From: Prosopocoilus inquinatus
Lineage: Eukaryota; Arthropoda; Insecta; Coleoptera; Lucanidae
Assembly (NCBI GenBank): GCA_036172665.1
Contig: JAYKNF010000018.1
Coordinates: forward strand, 1,302,001-1,366,000
Direction: 5' to 3'
Length of the DNA stretch: 64,000 bases
Shown: piece by piece, positions 25,477 to 39,478 of the stretch
Position numbering within the stretch: position 1 is the first letter of the stretch
Layout: the number at the start of each line of letters is the position of its first letter
Made by a program: the position numbers and the translations under genes
Notes under the pieces: generated by a model
Told to the model about the DNA's origin: nothing
What the model saw: only the letters and a program-made list of their open reading frames with translations
Databases searched by the model: none

Positions 25477-26519
25477 GGATCGATTAGATACATCACAGGA
25501 ACAACGCTAATGCGTGTTGTTTCGTTTAAAACTATTTCCAGCTTCTGCTGCGTCCGAAAATTTCGTATCTCACATTAGAGTTACTGGAGTCCATCGAAAC
25601 GTCAAATAACATGATAGATGAGTAAGGATCGATTAGATACATCACAGGAACAACGCTAATACGTGTTGTTTCGTTAAAAACTATTTCCAGCTTCTGCTGC
25701 GTCCGAAATCTTTGTGTCTCTCATCAGAGTTACTGGAGTCCATCCAAACGTCAAATAACATGATAGATGAGTAAGGATCGATTAGATACAGCACAGGAAC
25801 AACGCTAATGCGTGTTGTTTCGTTTAAAACTATTTCCAGCTCCTGCTGCGTCCAGAAACGTTGTATCTCACATCAGACTTACTGGAGTCCATCCAAACGT
25901 CAAATAACATGTTAGATAAGTAAGGATCGTTTAGATACATCACAGGAACAACGCTAATACGTGTTGTTTCATTTAAAACTATTTCCAGCTTCAGCTGCCT
26001 CCGATAACTTCGTATCTCACATCAAAGTTACTGGAGTCCATCGAAACGCCAAATAACATGATAGATGAGTAAGGATCGATTAGATACATCACAGGAACAA
26101 CGCCAATGCGTATTGTTTCGTTTAAAACTTTTTGCAGCTTCTGCTGCGTCCGAAAATTTCGTATCTCACATTAGAGTTACTGGAGTCCATCGAAACGTCA
26201 AATAACATAGTAGCTAAGTAAGGATCGATTAGATACATCACAGGAACAACGCTAATACGTGTTGTTTCATTTAAAACTATTTTAAGCTTCAGCTGCGTCC
26301 GAGAACTTCGTATCTCACATCAAAGTTACTGGAGTCCATCGAAACGCCAAATAACATGATAGATGAGTAAGGATCGATTAGATACATCACAGGAACATCG
26401 CTAATGCGTGTTGTTTCGTTTAAAACTATTTAAAGCTTCTGCTGCGTCCGAAAATTTCGTATCTCACATTAGAGTTACTGGAGTCCATCGAAACGTCAAA
26501 TAACATAGTAGCTAAGTAA
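25477..26519. repeat. module A, copy 3 (monomers A6-A12)
   Basis: Seven monomers matching 747-1789 at an offset of 166 monomers. It includes the A6 monomer absent from copy 2. CGTTAAAAAC is near 25673, ACTTTTTGCAGC in the A10 type (near 26130), and CTATTTAAAGC at 26431 with ACATCGC in the same monomer. Confidence 0.85.
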
Positions 26520-29500
26520 GGATCGATTAGATACATCACAGGAACAACGCTAATACGTGTTGTTTCGTTAAAAACTATTTCCAGCTTCTGCTGCGTCCAA
26601 AAACTTTGTATCTCACATCAGAGTTACTGGAGTCCATCCAAACGTCAAATAACATGATAGATGAGTAAGGATCGATTAGATACATCACAGGAACAACGCT
26701 AATACGTGTTGTTTCGTTTAAAACTATTTCCAGCTACTGCTGCGTCCGAGAACTTCGTATCTCACGTCAGGGTTACTGGAGTCCACCCAAACGTCAAATA
26801 ACATGATAGATAAGTAAGGATCGAGGAGATACATCACAGGAACAACGCTAATGCGTGTTGTTTCGTTTAAAACTATTTCCAGCTTCTGCTGCGTCCGAAA
26901 ACTTCGTATCTCACATCAGAGCTACTGGAGTCCATCGAAACGCCAAATAACATGATATATGAGTAAGGATCGATTAGATACAGCACAGGAACAACGCTAA
27001 TACGTGTTGTTTCGTTTAAAACTATTTCCAGCTTCTGCTGCGTCCGAAAACGTCGTATCTCACATCAGAGCTACTGAAGTCCATCGAAACGCCAAATAAC
27101 ATGATATATGAGTAAGGATCGATTAGATACAGCACAGGAACAACGCTAATACGTGTTGTTTCGTTTAAAACTATTTCCAGCTCCTGCTGCGTCCAAAGAC
27201 TTTGTATCTCACATCAGACTTACTGGAGTCCATCCAAACGTCAAATAACATGATAGATAAGTAGGGATCGATTAGATACATCACAGTAACAACGCTAATG
27301 CGTGTTGTTTCGTTTAAAACTATTTCCAGCTTCTGCTGCGTCCGAGAACTTCGTATCTCACGTCAGGGTTACTGGAGTCCATCCAAACGTCAAATAACAT
27401 GATAGATAAGTAAGGATCGATTAGATACATCACAGGAACAACGCTAATGCGTGTTGTTTCGTTTAAAACTATTTCCAGCTTCTGCTGCGTCCGAAAATTT
27501 CGTATCTCACATTAGAGTTACTGGAATCCATCGAAACGTCAAATAACATGATAGATGAGTAAGGATCGATTAGATACATCACAGGAACAACGCTAATACG
27601 TGTTGTTTCGTTTAAAACTATTTCCAGCTTCTGCTGCGTCCGAAAACGTCGTATCTCACTTCAGAGCTACTGGAGTCCATCGAAACGCCAAATAACATGA
27701 TATATGAGTAAGGATCGATTAGATACATCACAGGAACATCGCTAGTGCGTGTTGTTTCGTTTAAAACTATTTCCAGCTTCTGCTGGGTCAGAAAATTTCG
27801 TATCTCACATTAGAGTTACTGGAGTCCATCGAAACGTCAAATAACATAGTAGCTAAGTAAGGATCGATTAGATACATCACAGGAACAACGCTAATACGTG
27901 TTGTTTCGTTCAAAACTATTTCCAGTTTCTGCTGCGTCCAAAAACTTTGTATCTCACATCAGAGTTACTGGAGTCCATCCAAACGTCAAATAACATGATA
28001 GATGAGTAAGGATCGATTAGATACATCACAGGAACAACGCTAATACGTGTTGTTTCGTTTAAAACTATTTCCAGCTTCTGCTGCGTCCGAGAACTTCGTA
28101 TCTCACGTCAGGGTTACTGGAGTCCATCCAAACGTCAAATAATATGATAGATAAGTAAGGATCGATTAGATACATCACATGAACAACGCTAATGCGTGTT
28201 GTTTCGTTTAAAACTATTTCCAGCTTCTGCTGCGTCCGAGAACTTCGTATCTCACGTCAGGGTTACTGGAGCCCATCCAAACGTCAAATAACATGATAGA
28301 TAAGTAAGGATCGATTAGATACATCACAGGAACAACGCTAATGCGTGTTGTTTCGTTTAAAACTATTTCCAGCTTCTGCTGCGCCCGAAAATTTCGTATC
28401 TCACATTAGAGTTACTGGAGTCCATCGAAACGTCAAATAACATGATAGATGAGTAAGGATCGATTAGATACATCACAGGAACAACGCTAATACGTGTTGT
28501 TTCGTTCAAAACTATTTCCAGCTTCTGCTGCGTCCGAAATCTTTGTGTCTCTCATCAGAGTTACTGGAGTCCATCCAAACGTCAAATAACATGGTAGATG
28601 AGTAAGGATCGATTAGATACATCACAGGAACAACGCTAATGCGTGTTGTTTCGTTTAAAACTATTTCCAGCTTCTGCTGCGTCCGAGAACTTCGTATCTC
28701 ACGTCAGGGTTACTGGAGTCCATCCAAACGTCAAATAACATGATAGATAAGTAAGGATCGATTAGATACATCACAGGAACAACGCTAATACGTGTTGTTT
28801 CGTTCAAAACTATTTCCAGTTTCTGCTGCGTCCAAAAACTTTGTATCTCACATCAGAGTTACTGGAGTCCATCCAAACGTCAAATAACATGATAGATGAG
28901 TAAGGATCGATTAGATACATCACAGGAACAACGCTAATACGTGTTGTTTCGTTTAAAACTATTTCCACCTTCTGCTGCGTCCGAGATCTTCGTATCTCAC
29001 GTCAGGGTTACTGGAGTCCATCCAAACGTCAAATAATATGATAGATAAGTAAGGATCGATTAGATACATCACATGAACAACGCTAATGCGTGTTGTTTCG
29101 TTTAAAACTATTTCCAGCTTCTGCTGCGTCCGAGAACTTCGTATCTCACGTCAGGGTTACTGGAGTCCATCCAAACGTCAAATAACATGATAGATAAGTA
29201 AGGATCGATTAGATACATCACAGGAACAACGCTAATGCGTGTTGTTCCGTTTAAAACTATTTCCAGCTTCTGCTGCGTCCGAAAATTTCGTATCTCACAT
29301 TAGAGTTACTGGAGTCCATCGAAACGTCAAATAACATGATAGATGAGTAAGGATCGATTAGATGCATCACAGGAACAACGCTAATACGTGTTGTTTCGTT
29401 CAAAACTATTTCCAGCTTCTGCTGCGTCCGAAATCTTTGTGTCTCTCATCAGAGTTACTGGAGTCCATCCAAACGTCAAATAACATGATAGATGAGTAAG

Positions 29501-30359
29501 GATCGATTAGATACCTCACAGGAACAACGCTAACGCGTTGTTTCGTTTAAAACTATTTCCAGCTTCTGCTGCGTCCGAAAACTTCGTATCTCACATCAGA
29601 GCTACTGGAGTCCATCGAAACGCCAAATAACATGATATATGAGTAAGGATCGATTAGATACAGCACAGGAACAACGCTAATACGTGTTGTTTCGTTTAAA
29701 ACTATTTCCAGCTCCTGCTGCGTCCGAAAATTTCGTATCTCACATTAGAGTTACTGGAGTCCATCGAAACGTCAAATAACATGATAGATGAGTAAGGATC
29801 GATTAGATACATCACAGGAACAACGCTAATACGTGATGTTTCGTTCAAAACTATTTCCAGCTTCTGCTGCGTCCGAAAACGTCGTATCTCACATCAGAGC
29901 TACTGGAGTCCATCGATACGCCAAATAAAATGATATATGAGTAAGGATCGATTAGATACATCACAGAAACAACGCTAATACGTGTTGCTTCGTTCAAAAC
30001 TATTTCCAGCTTCTACTGCGTCCGAAATCTTTGTGTCTCTCATCAGAGTTACTGGAGTCCATCCAAACGTCAAATAACATGATAGATGAGTAAGGATCGA
30101 TTAGATACATCACAGGAACAACGCTAATACGTGTTGTTTCGTTTAAAACTATTTCCAGCTTCTGCTGCGTCCGAAAACGTCGTATCTCACATCAGAGCTA
30201 CTGGAGTCCATCGATACGCCAAATAACATGATATATGAGTAAGGATCGATTAGATGCAGCACAGGAATAACGCTAATACGTGTTGTTTCGTTTAAAACTA
30301 TTTCCAGCTCCTGCTGCGTCCAAAAACTTTGTATCTCACATCAGAGTTACTGGAGTCCA
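26190..30359. repeat. 28-monomer tandem duplication, left copy
   Basis: A 4,170-bp unit running from the end of an A10 monomer through A11, A12 and B. It is repeated from about 30360. The junction within the monomer at 30243 joins a GATGCAGCAC left part to CGAAACGTC with ATAGTAGCTAAG. GGATCGAGGAG is at 26818 and 30988. The same event is seen again at 35277-39446 inside the second copy of the 61-monomer-offset duplication. Confidence 0.88.
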
Positions 30360-30391
30360 TCGAAACGTCAAATAACATAGTAGCTAAGTAA
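26520..30391. repeat. module B, copy 5 (26 monomers, beta)
   Basis: Follows 1790-5663 in order. The monomer at 26818 is a hybrid of GGATCGAGGAG on the left and the 4770 type (GAAAACTTCG, GAGCTACTGG) on the right. It carries beta markers GCGCCCGAAAA near 28381 and the 2-bp deletion in the monomer at 29500. Private variants GCTGGGTCAG (27786) and GGAGCCCATCC (28271) are shared only with the copy starting at 35607. The last monomer (30243) switches near 30360 into an A10-type end. Confidence 0.85.
29500..29646. repeat. 147-bp monomer 199 (2-bp deletion)
   Basis: Carries the beta-lineage GCTAACGCG deletion, near 29531, inside module B copy 5. Confidence 0.9.
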
Positions 30392-32477
30392 GGATCGATT
30401 AGATACATCACAGGAACAACGCTAATACGTGTTGTTTCATTTAAAACTATTTTAAGCTTCAGCTGCGTCCGAGAACTTCGTATCTCACATCAAAGTTACT
30501 GGAGTCCATCGAAACGCCAAATAACATGATAGATGAGTAAGGATCGATTAGATACATCACAGGAACATCGCTAATGCGTGTTGTTTCGTTTAAAACTATT
30601 TAAAGCTTCTGCTGCGTCCGAAAATTTCGTATCTCACATTAGAGTTACTGGAGTCCATCGAAACGTCAAATAACATAGTAGCTAAGTAAGGATCGATTAG
30701 ATACATCACAGGAACAACGCTAATACGTGTTGTTTCGTTAAAAACTATTTCCAGCTTCTGCTGCGTCCAAAAACTTTGTATCTCACATCAGAGTTACTGG
30801 AGTCCATCCAAACGTCAAATAACATGATAGATGAGTAAGGATCGATTAGATACATCACAGGAACAACGCTAATACGTGTTGTTTCGTTTAAAACTATTTC
30901 CAGCTACTGCTGCGTCCGAGAACTTCGTATCTCACGTCAGGGTTACTGGAGTCCACCCAAACGTCAAATAACATGATAGATAAGTAAGGATCGAGGAGAT
31001 ACATCACAGGAACAACGCTAATGCGTGTTGTTTCGTTTAAAACTATTTCCAGCTTCTGCTGCGTCCGAAAACTTCGTATCTCACATCAGAGCTACTGGAG
31101 TCCATCGAAACGCCAAATAACATGATATATGAGTAAGGATCGATTAGATACAGCACAGGAACAACGCTAATACGTGTTGTTTCGTTTAAAACTATTTCCA
31201 GCTTCTGCTGCGTCCGAAAACGTCGTATCTCACATCAGAGCTACTGAAGTCCATCGAAACGCCAAATAACATGATATATGAGTAAGGATCGATTAGATAC
31301 AGCACAGGAACAACGCTAATACGTGTTGTTTCGTTTAAAACTATTTCCAGCTCCTGCTGCGTCCAAAGACTTTGTATCTCACATCAGACTTACTGGAGTC
31401 CATCCAAACGTCAAATAACATGATAGATAAGTAGGGATCGATTAGATACATCACAGTAACAACGCTAATGCGTGTTGTTTCGTTTAAAACTATTTCCAGC
31501 TTCTGCTGCGTCCGAGAACTTCGTATCTCACGTCAGGGTTACTGGAGTCCATCCAAACGTCAAATAACATGATAGATAAGTAAGGATCGATTAGATACAT
31601 CACAGGAACAACGCTAATGCGTGTTGTTTCGTTTAAAACTATTTCCAGCTTCTGCTGCGTCCGAAAATTTCGTATCTCACATTAGAGTTACTGGAATCCA
31701 TCGAAACGTCAAATAACATGATAGATGAGTAAGGATCGATTAGATACATCACAGGAACAACGCTAATACGTGTTGTTTCGTTTAAAACTATTTCCAGCTT
31801 CTGCTGCGTCCGAAAACGTCGTATCTCACTTCAGAGCTACTGGAGTCCATCGAAACGCCAAATAACATGATATATGAGTAAGGATCGATTAGATACATCA
31901 CAGGAACATCGCTAGTGCGTGTTGTTTCGTTTAAAACTATTTCCAGCTTCTGCTGCGTCAGAAAATTTCGTATCTCACATTAGAGTTACTGGAGTCCATC
32001 GAAACGTCAAATAACATAGTAGCTAAGTAAGGATCGATTAGATACATCACAGGAACAACGCTAATACGTGTTGTTTCGTTCAAAACTATTTCCAGTTTCT
32101 GCTGCGTCCAAAAACTTTGTATCTCACATCAGAGTTACTGGAGTCCATCCAAACGTCAAATAACATGATAGATGAGTAAGGATCGATTAGATACATCACA
32201 GGAACAACGCTAATACGTGTTGTTTCGTTTAAAACTATTTCCAGCTTCTGCTGCGTCCGAGAACTTCGTATCTCACGTCAGGGTTACTGGAGTCCATCCA
32301 AACGTCAAATAATATGATAGATAAGTAAGGATCGATTAGATACATCACATGAACAACGCTAATGCGTGTTGTTTCGTTTAAAACTATTTCCAGCTTCTGC
32401 TGCGTCCGAGAACTTCGTATCTCACGTCAGGGTTACTGGAGTCCATCCAAACGTCAAATAACATGATAGATAAGTAA
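30392..32477. repeat. A11-A12 plus truncated module B, copy 6
   Basis: Second unit of the 28-monomer duplication. It follows A11, A12 and B1-B12. It then goes from a CACATGAAC monomer (32329) to a monomer beginning with GTTGTTCCG (32478), a jump of several B monomers. That monomer changes within its middle to X-type (GAAAACGTCG with TCATATCAG). GCTGCGTCAG near 31954 keeps the standard base where copy 5 has GCTGGGTCAG. Confidence 0.82.
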
Positions 32478-34563
32478 GGATCGATTAGATACATCACAGG
32501 AACAACGCTAATGCGTGTTGTTCCGTTTAAAACTATTTCCAGCTTCTGCTGCGTCCGAAAACGTCGTATCTCATATCAGAGCTACTGGAGTCCATCGATA
32601 CGCCAAATAACATGATATATGAGTAAGGATCGATTAGATGCAGCACAGGAATAACGCTAATACGTGTTGCTTCGTTCAAAACTATTTCCAGCTTCTGCTG
32701 CGTCCGAAATCTTTGTGTCTCTCATCAGAGTTACTGGAGTCCATCCAAACGTCAAATAACATGATAGATGAGTAAGGATCGATTAGATACATCACAGGAA
32801 CAACGCTAATACGTGTTGTTTCGTTTAAAACTATTTCCAGCTTCTGCTGCGTCCGAAAACGTCGTATCTCACATCAGAGCTACTGGAGTCCATCGAAACG
32901 CCAAATAACATGATAGATGAGTAAGGATCGATTAGATACATCACAGGAACAACGCTAATGCGTGTTGTTTCGTTCAAAACTATTTCCAGCTTCTGCTGCG
33001 TCCGAAAACGTCGTATCTCATATCAGAGCTACTGGAGTCCATCGATACGCCAAATAACATGATATATGAGTAAGGATCGATTAGATGCAGCACAGGAATA
33101 ACGCTAATACGTGTTGCTTCGTTCAAAACTATTTCCAGCTTCTGCTGCGTCCGAAATCTTTGTGTCTCTCTTCAGAGTTACTGGAGTCCATCCAATCGTC
33201 AAATAACATGATAAATGAGTAGGGATCGATTAGATACATCACAGGAACAACGCTAATACGTGTTGTTTCGTTTAAAACTATTTCCAGCTTCTGCTGCGTC
33301 CGAAAACGTCGTATCTCACATCAGAGCTACTGGAGTCCATCGAAACGCCAAATAACGTGATAGATGAGTAAGGATCGATTAGATACATCACAGGAACAAC
33401 GCTAATGCGTGTTGTTTCGTTTAAAACTATTTCCAGGTTCTGCTGCGTCCAAAAACTTTGTATATCACATCAGAGTTACTGGAGTCCATCCAAACGTCAA
33501 ATAACATGACAGATGAGTAAGGATCGATTAGATACATCACAGGAACAACGCTAATACGTGTTGTTTCGTTTAAAACTATTTCCAGCTTCTGCTGCGTCCG
33601 AGAACTTCGTATCTCACTTCAGGGTTACTGGAGTCCATCCAAACGTCAAATAACATGATAGATGAGTAAGGATCGATTAGATACATCACAGAAACAACGC
33701 TAATACGTGTTGCTTCGTTCAAAACTATTTCCAGCTTCTACTGCGTCCGAAATCTTTGTGTCTCTCATCAGAGTTACTGGAGTCCATCCAAACGTCAAAT
33801 AACATGATAGATGAGTAAGGATCGATTAGATACATCACAGGAACAACGCTAATACGTGTTGTTTCGTTTAAAACTATTTCCAGCTTCTGCTGCGTCCGAA
33901 AACGTCGTATCTCACATCAGAGCTACTGGAGTCCATCGATACGCCAAATAACATGATATATGAGTAAGGATCGATTAGATGCAGCACAGGAATAACGCTA
34001 ATACGTGTTGTTTCGTTTAAAACTATTTCCAGCTCCTGCTGCGTCCAAAAACTTTGTATCTCACATCAGAGTTACTGGAGTCCATCCAAACGCCAAATAA
34101 CATGATAGATGAATAAGGATCGATTAGATACATCACAGGAACAACGCTAATGCGTGTTGTTTCGTTTAAAACTATTTCCAGCTTCTGCTGCGTGCGAAAA
34201 TTTCGTATCTCACATTAGAGTTACTGGAGTCCATCGAAACGTCAAATAACATAGTAGCTAAGTAAGGATCGATTAGATACATCACAGGAACAACGCTAAT
34301 GCGTGTTGTTTCGTTTAAAACTATTTCCAGCTTCTGCTGCGTCCAAAAACTTTGTATCTCACATCAAAGTTACTGGAGTCCATCGAAACGCCAAATAACA
34401 TGATAGATGAGTAAGGATCGATTAGATACATCACAGAAACAACGCTAATACGTGTTGCTTCGTTCAAAACTATTTCCAGCTTCTACTGCGTCCGAAATCT
34501 TTGTGTCTCTCATCAGAGTTACTGGAGTCCATCCAAACGTCAAATAACATGATAGATGAGTAA
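32478..34563. repeat. module X, copy 2
   Basis: Starts in the B/X hybrid monomer at 32478. TCATATCAG occurs at 32571 and again at 33018, three monomers apart, because the monomer at 32627 is a further hybrid (GATGCAGCAC left, TCTCTCATCAG right). From 32776 on it matches 23689 onward at a 61-monomer offset (9,087 bp), including CCAATCG and GATAAATGAGTAGGG near 33195. Confidence 0.82.
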
Positions 34564-35606
34564 GGATCGATTAGATACATCACAGGAACAACGCTAATGC
34601 GTGTTGTTTCGTTTAAAACTATTTCCAGCTTCTGCTGCGTCCGAAAATTTCGTATCTCACATTAGAGTTACTGGAGTCCATCGAAACGTCAAATAACATG
34701 ATAGATGAGTAAGGATCGATTAGATACATCACAGGAACAACGCTAATACGTGTTGTTTCGTTAAAAACTATTTCCAGCTTCTGCTGCGTCCGAAATCTTT
34801 GTGTCTCTCATCAGAGTTACTGGAGTCCATCCAAACGTCAAATAACATGATAGATGAGTAAGGATCGATTAGATACAGCACAGGAACAACGCTAATGCGT
34901 GTTGTTTCGTTTAAAACTATTTCCAGCTCCTGCTGCGTCCAGAAACGTTGTATCTCACATCAGACTTACTGGAGTCCATCCAAACGTCAAATAACATGTT
35001 AGATAAGTAAGGATCGTTTAGATACATCACAGGAACAACGCTAATACGTGTTGTTTCATTTAAAACTATTTCCAGCTTCAGCTGCCTCCGATAACTTCGT
35101 ATCTCACATCAAAGTTACTGGAGTCCATCGAAACGCCAAATAACATGATAGATGAGTAAGGATCGATTAGATACATCACAGGAACAACGCCAATGCGTAT
35201 TGTTTCGTTTAAAACTTTTTGCAGCTTCTGCTGCGTCCGAAAATTTCGTATCTCACATTAGAGTTACTGGAGTCCATCGAAACGTCAAATAACATAGTAG
35301 CTAAGTAAGGATCGATTAGATACATCACAGGAACAACGCTAATACGTGTTGTTTCATTTAAAACTATTTTAAGCTTCAGCTGCGTCCGAGAACTTCGTAT
35401 CTCACATCAAAGTTACTGGAGTCCATCGAAACGCCAAATAACATGATAGATGAGTAAGGATCGATTAGATACATCACAGGAACATCGCTAATGCGTGTTG
35501 TTTCGTTTAAAACTATTTAAAGCTTCTGCTGCGTCCGAAAATTTCGTATCTCACATTAGAGTTACTGGAGTCCATCGAAACGTCAAATAACATAGTAGCT
35601 AAGTAA
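34564..35606. repeat. module A, copy 4 (monomers A6-A12)
   Basis: Matches 25477-26519 at the 9,087-bp offset, with CGTTAAAAAC near 34760, ACTTTTTGCAGC near 35217 and CTATTTAAAGC at 35518. Confidence 0.85.
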
Positions 35607-38600
35607 GGATCGATTAGATACATCACAGGAACAACGCTAATACGTGTTGTTTCGTTAAAAACTATTTCCAGCTTCTGCTGCGTCCAAAAACTTTGTATCT
35701 CACATCAGAGTTACTGGAGTCCATCCAAACGTCAAATAACATGATAGATGAGTAAGGATCGATTAGATACATCACAGGAACAACGCTAATACGTGTTGTT
35801 TCGTTTAAAACTATTTCCAGCTACTGCTGCGTCCGAGAACTTCGTATCTCACGTCAGGGTTACTGGAGTCCACCCAAACGTCAAATAACATGATAGATAA
35901 GTAAGGATCGAGGAGATACATCACAGGAACAACGCTAATGCGTGTTGTTTCGTTTAAAACTATTTCCAGCTTCTGCTGCGTCCGAAAACTTCGTATCTCA
36001 CATCAGAGCTACTGGAGTCCATCGAAACGCCAAATAACATGATATATGAGTAAGGATCGATTAGATACAGCACAGGAACAACGCTAATACGTGTTGTTTC
36101 GTTTAAAACTATTTCCAGCTTCTGCTGCGTCCGAAAACGTCGTATCTCACATCAGAGCTACTGAAGTCCATCGAAACGCCAAATAACATGATATATGAGT
36201 AAGGATCGATTAGATACAGCACAGGAACAACGCTAATACGTGTTGTTTCGTTTAAAACTATTTCCAGCTCCTGCTGCGTCCAAAGACTTTGTATCTCACA
36301 TCAGACTTACTGGAGTCCATCCAAACGTCAAATAACATGATAGATAAGTAGGGATCGATTAGATACATCACAGTAACAACGCTAATGCGTGTTGTTTCGT
36401 TTAAAACTATTTCCAGCTTCTGCTGCGTCCGAGAACTTCGTATCTCACGTCAGGGTTACTGGAGTCCATCCAAACGTCAAATAACATGATAGATAAGTAA
36501 GGATCGATTAGATACATCACAGGAACAACGCTAATGCGTGTTGTTTCGTTTAAAACTATTTCCAGCTTCTGCTGCGTCCGAAAATTTCGTATCTCACATT
36601 AGAGTTACTGGAATCCATCGAAACGTCAAATAACATGATAGATGAGTAAGGATCGATTAGATACATCACAGGAACAACGCTAATACGTGTTGTTTCGTTT
36701 AAAACTATTTCCAGCTTCTGCTGCGTCCGAAAACGTCGTATCTCACTTCAGAGCTACTGGAGTCCATCGAAACGCCAAATAACATGATATATGAGTAAGG
36801 ATCGATTAGATACATCACAGGAACATCGCTAGTGCGTGTTGTTTCGTTTAAAACTATTTCCAGCTTCTGCTGGGTCAGAAAATTTCGTATCTCACATTAG
36901 AGTTACTGGAGTCCATCGAAACGTCAAATAACATAGTAGCTAAGTAAGGATCGATTAGATACATCACAGGAACAACGCTAATACGTGTTGTTTCGTTCAA
37001 AACTATTTCCAGTTTCTGCTGCGTCCAAAAACTTTGTATCTCACATCAGAGTTACTGGAGTCCATCCAAACGTCAAATAACATGATAGATGAGTAAGGAT
37101 CGATTAGATACATCACAGGAACAACGCTAATACGTGTTGTTTCGTTTAAAACTATTTCCAGCTTCTGCTGCGTCCGAGAACTTCGTATCTCACGTCAGGG
37201 TTACTGGAGTCCATCCAAACGTCAAATAATATGATAGATAAGTAAGGATCGATTAGATACATCACATGAACAACGCTAATGCGTGTTGTTTCGTTTAAAA
37301 CTATTTCCAGCTTCTGCTGCGTCCGAGAACTTCGTATCTCACGTCAGGGTTACTGGAGCCCATCCAAACGTCAAATAACATGATAGATAAGTAAGGATCG
37401 ATTAGATACATCACAGGAACAACGCTAATGCGTGTTGTTTCGTTTAAAACTATTTCCAGCTTCTGCTGCGCCCGAAAATTTCGTATCTCACATTAGAGTT
37501 ACTGGAGTCCATCGAAACGTCAAATAACATGATAGATGAGTAAGGATCGATTAGATACATCACAGGAACAACGCTAATACGTGTTGTTTCGTTCAAAACT
37601 ATTTCCAGCTTCTGCTGCGTCCGAAATCTTTGTGTCTCTCATCAGAGTTACTGGAGTCCATCCAAACGTCAAATAACATGGTAGATGAGTAAGGATCGAT
37701 TAGATACATCACAGGAACAACGCTAATGCGTGTTGTTTCGTTTAAAACTATTTCCAGCTTCTGCTGCGTCCGAGAACTTCGTATCTCACGTCAGGGTTAC
37801 TGGAGTCCATCCAAACGTCAAATAACATGATAGATAAGTAAGGATCGATTAGATACATCACAGGAACAACGCTAATACGTGTTGTTTCGTTCAAAACTAT
37901 TTCCAGTTTCTGCTGCGTCCAAAAACTTTGTATCTCACATCAGAGTTACTGGAGTCCATCCAAACGTCAAATAACATGATAGATGAGTAAGGATCGATTA
38001 GATACATCACAGGAACAACGCTAATACGTGTTGTTTCGTTTAAAACTATTTCCACCTTCTGCTGCGTCCGAGATCTTCGTATCTCACGTCAGGGTTACTG
38101 GAGTCCATCCAAACGTCAAATAATATGATAGATAAGTAAGGATCGATTAGATACATCACATGAACAACGCTAATGCGTGTTGTTTCGTTTAAAACTATTT
38201 CCAGCTTCTGCTGCGTCCGAGAACTTCGTATCTCACGTCAGGGTTACTGGAGTCCATCCAAACGTCAAATAACATGATAGATAAGTAAGGATCGATTAGA
38301 TACATCACAGGAACAACGCTAATGCGTGTTGTTCCGTTTAAAACTATTTCCAGCTTCTGCTGCGTCCGAAAATTTCGTATCTCACATTAGAGTTACTGGA
38401 GTCCATCGAAACGTCAAATAACATGATAGATGAGTAAGGATCGATTAGATGCATCACAGGAACAACGCTAATACGTGTTGTTTCGTTCAAAACTATTTCC
38501 AGCTTCTGCTGCGTCCGAAATCTTTGTGTCTCTCATCAGAGTTACTGGAGTCCATCCAAACGTCAAATAACATGATAGATGAGTAAGGATCGATTAGATA

Positions 38601-39478
38601 CCTCACAGGAACAACGCTAACGCGTTGTTTCGTTTAAAACTATTTCCAGCTTCTGCTGCGTCCGAAAACTTCGTATCTCACATCAGAGCTACTGGAGTCC
38701 ATCGAAACGCCAAATAACATGATATATGAGTAAGGATCGATTAGATACAGCACAGGAACAACGCTAATACGTGTTGTTTCGTTTAAAACTATTTCCAGCT
38801 CCTGCTGCGTCCGAAAATTTCGTATCTCACATTAGAGTTACTGGAGTCCATCGAAACGTCAAATAACATGATAGATGAGTAAGGATCGATTAGATACATC
38901 ACAGGAACAACGCTAATACGTGATGTTTCGTTCAAAACTATTTCCAGCTTCTGCTGCGTCCGAAAACGTCGTATCTCACATCAGAGCTACTGGAGTCCAT
39001 CGATACGCCAAATAAAATGATATATGAGTAAGGATCGATTAGATACATCACAGAAACAACGCTAATACGTGTTGCTTCGTTCAAAACTATTTCCAGCTTC
39101 TACTGCGTCCGAAATCTTTGTGTCTCTCATCAGAGTTACTGGAGTCCATCCAAACGTCAAATAACATGATAGATGAGTAAGGATCGATTAGATACATCAC
39201 AGGAACAACGCTAATACGTGTTGTTTCGTTTAAAACTATTTCCAGCTTCTGCTGCGTCCGAAAACGTCGTATCTCACATCAGAGCTACTGGAGTCCATCG
39301 ATACGCCAAATAACATGATATATGAGTAAGGATCGATTAGATGCAGCACAGGAATAACGCTAATACGTGTTGTTTCGTTTAAAACTATTTCCAGCTCCTG
39401 CTGCGTCCAAAAACTTTGTATCTCACATCAGAGTTACTGGAGTCCATCGAAACGTCAAATAACATAGTAGCTAAGTAA
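35607..39478. repeat. module B, copy 7 (26 monomers, beta)
   Basis: Near-identical to 26520-30391. It has GGATCGAGGAG at 35905, the private GCTGGGTCAG at 36873, GCGCCCG near 37466 and the 2-bp deletion in the monomer at 38587. It ends in the same B26/A10 hybrid (monomer at 39330), with the junction near 39447. Confidence 0.87.
38587..38733. repeat. 147-bp monomer 260 (2-bp deletion)
   Basis: Beta-lineage GCTAACGCG deletion, 9,087 bp after the one in monomer 199. Confidence 0.9.

Larger units (their letters stand above)
23689..32477. repeat. 61-monomer-offset duplication, left copy
   Basis: 59 consecutive monomers (8,789 bp) recur at 32776-41564 at a constant offset of 9,087 bp. Shared private variants are GCTGGGTCAG (27786/36873), GGAGCCCATCC (28271/37358) and CCAATCG in X. 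A difference I noticed is CACGTCAGG near 24531 against CACTTCAGG near 33618. The unit contains the complete 28-monomer duplication junction. Confidence 0.9.

Noticed and set aside
32478..32626. Assembly mis-join at the B/X switch
   Set aside because: The hybrid has a clean mid-monomer switch like several others and keeps monomer length, so a biological exchange is at least as likely. Spanning long reads would be needed to exclude an artefact.
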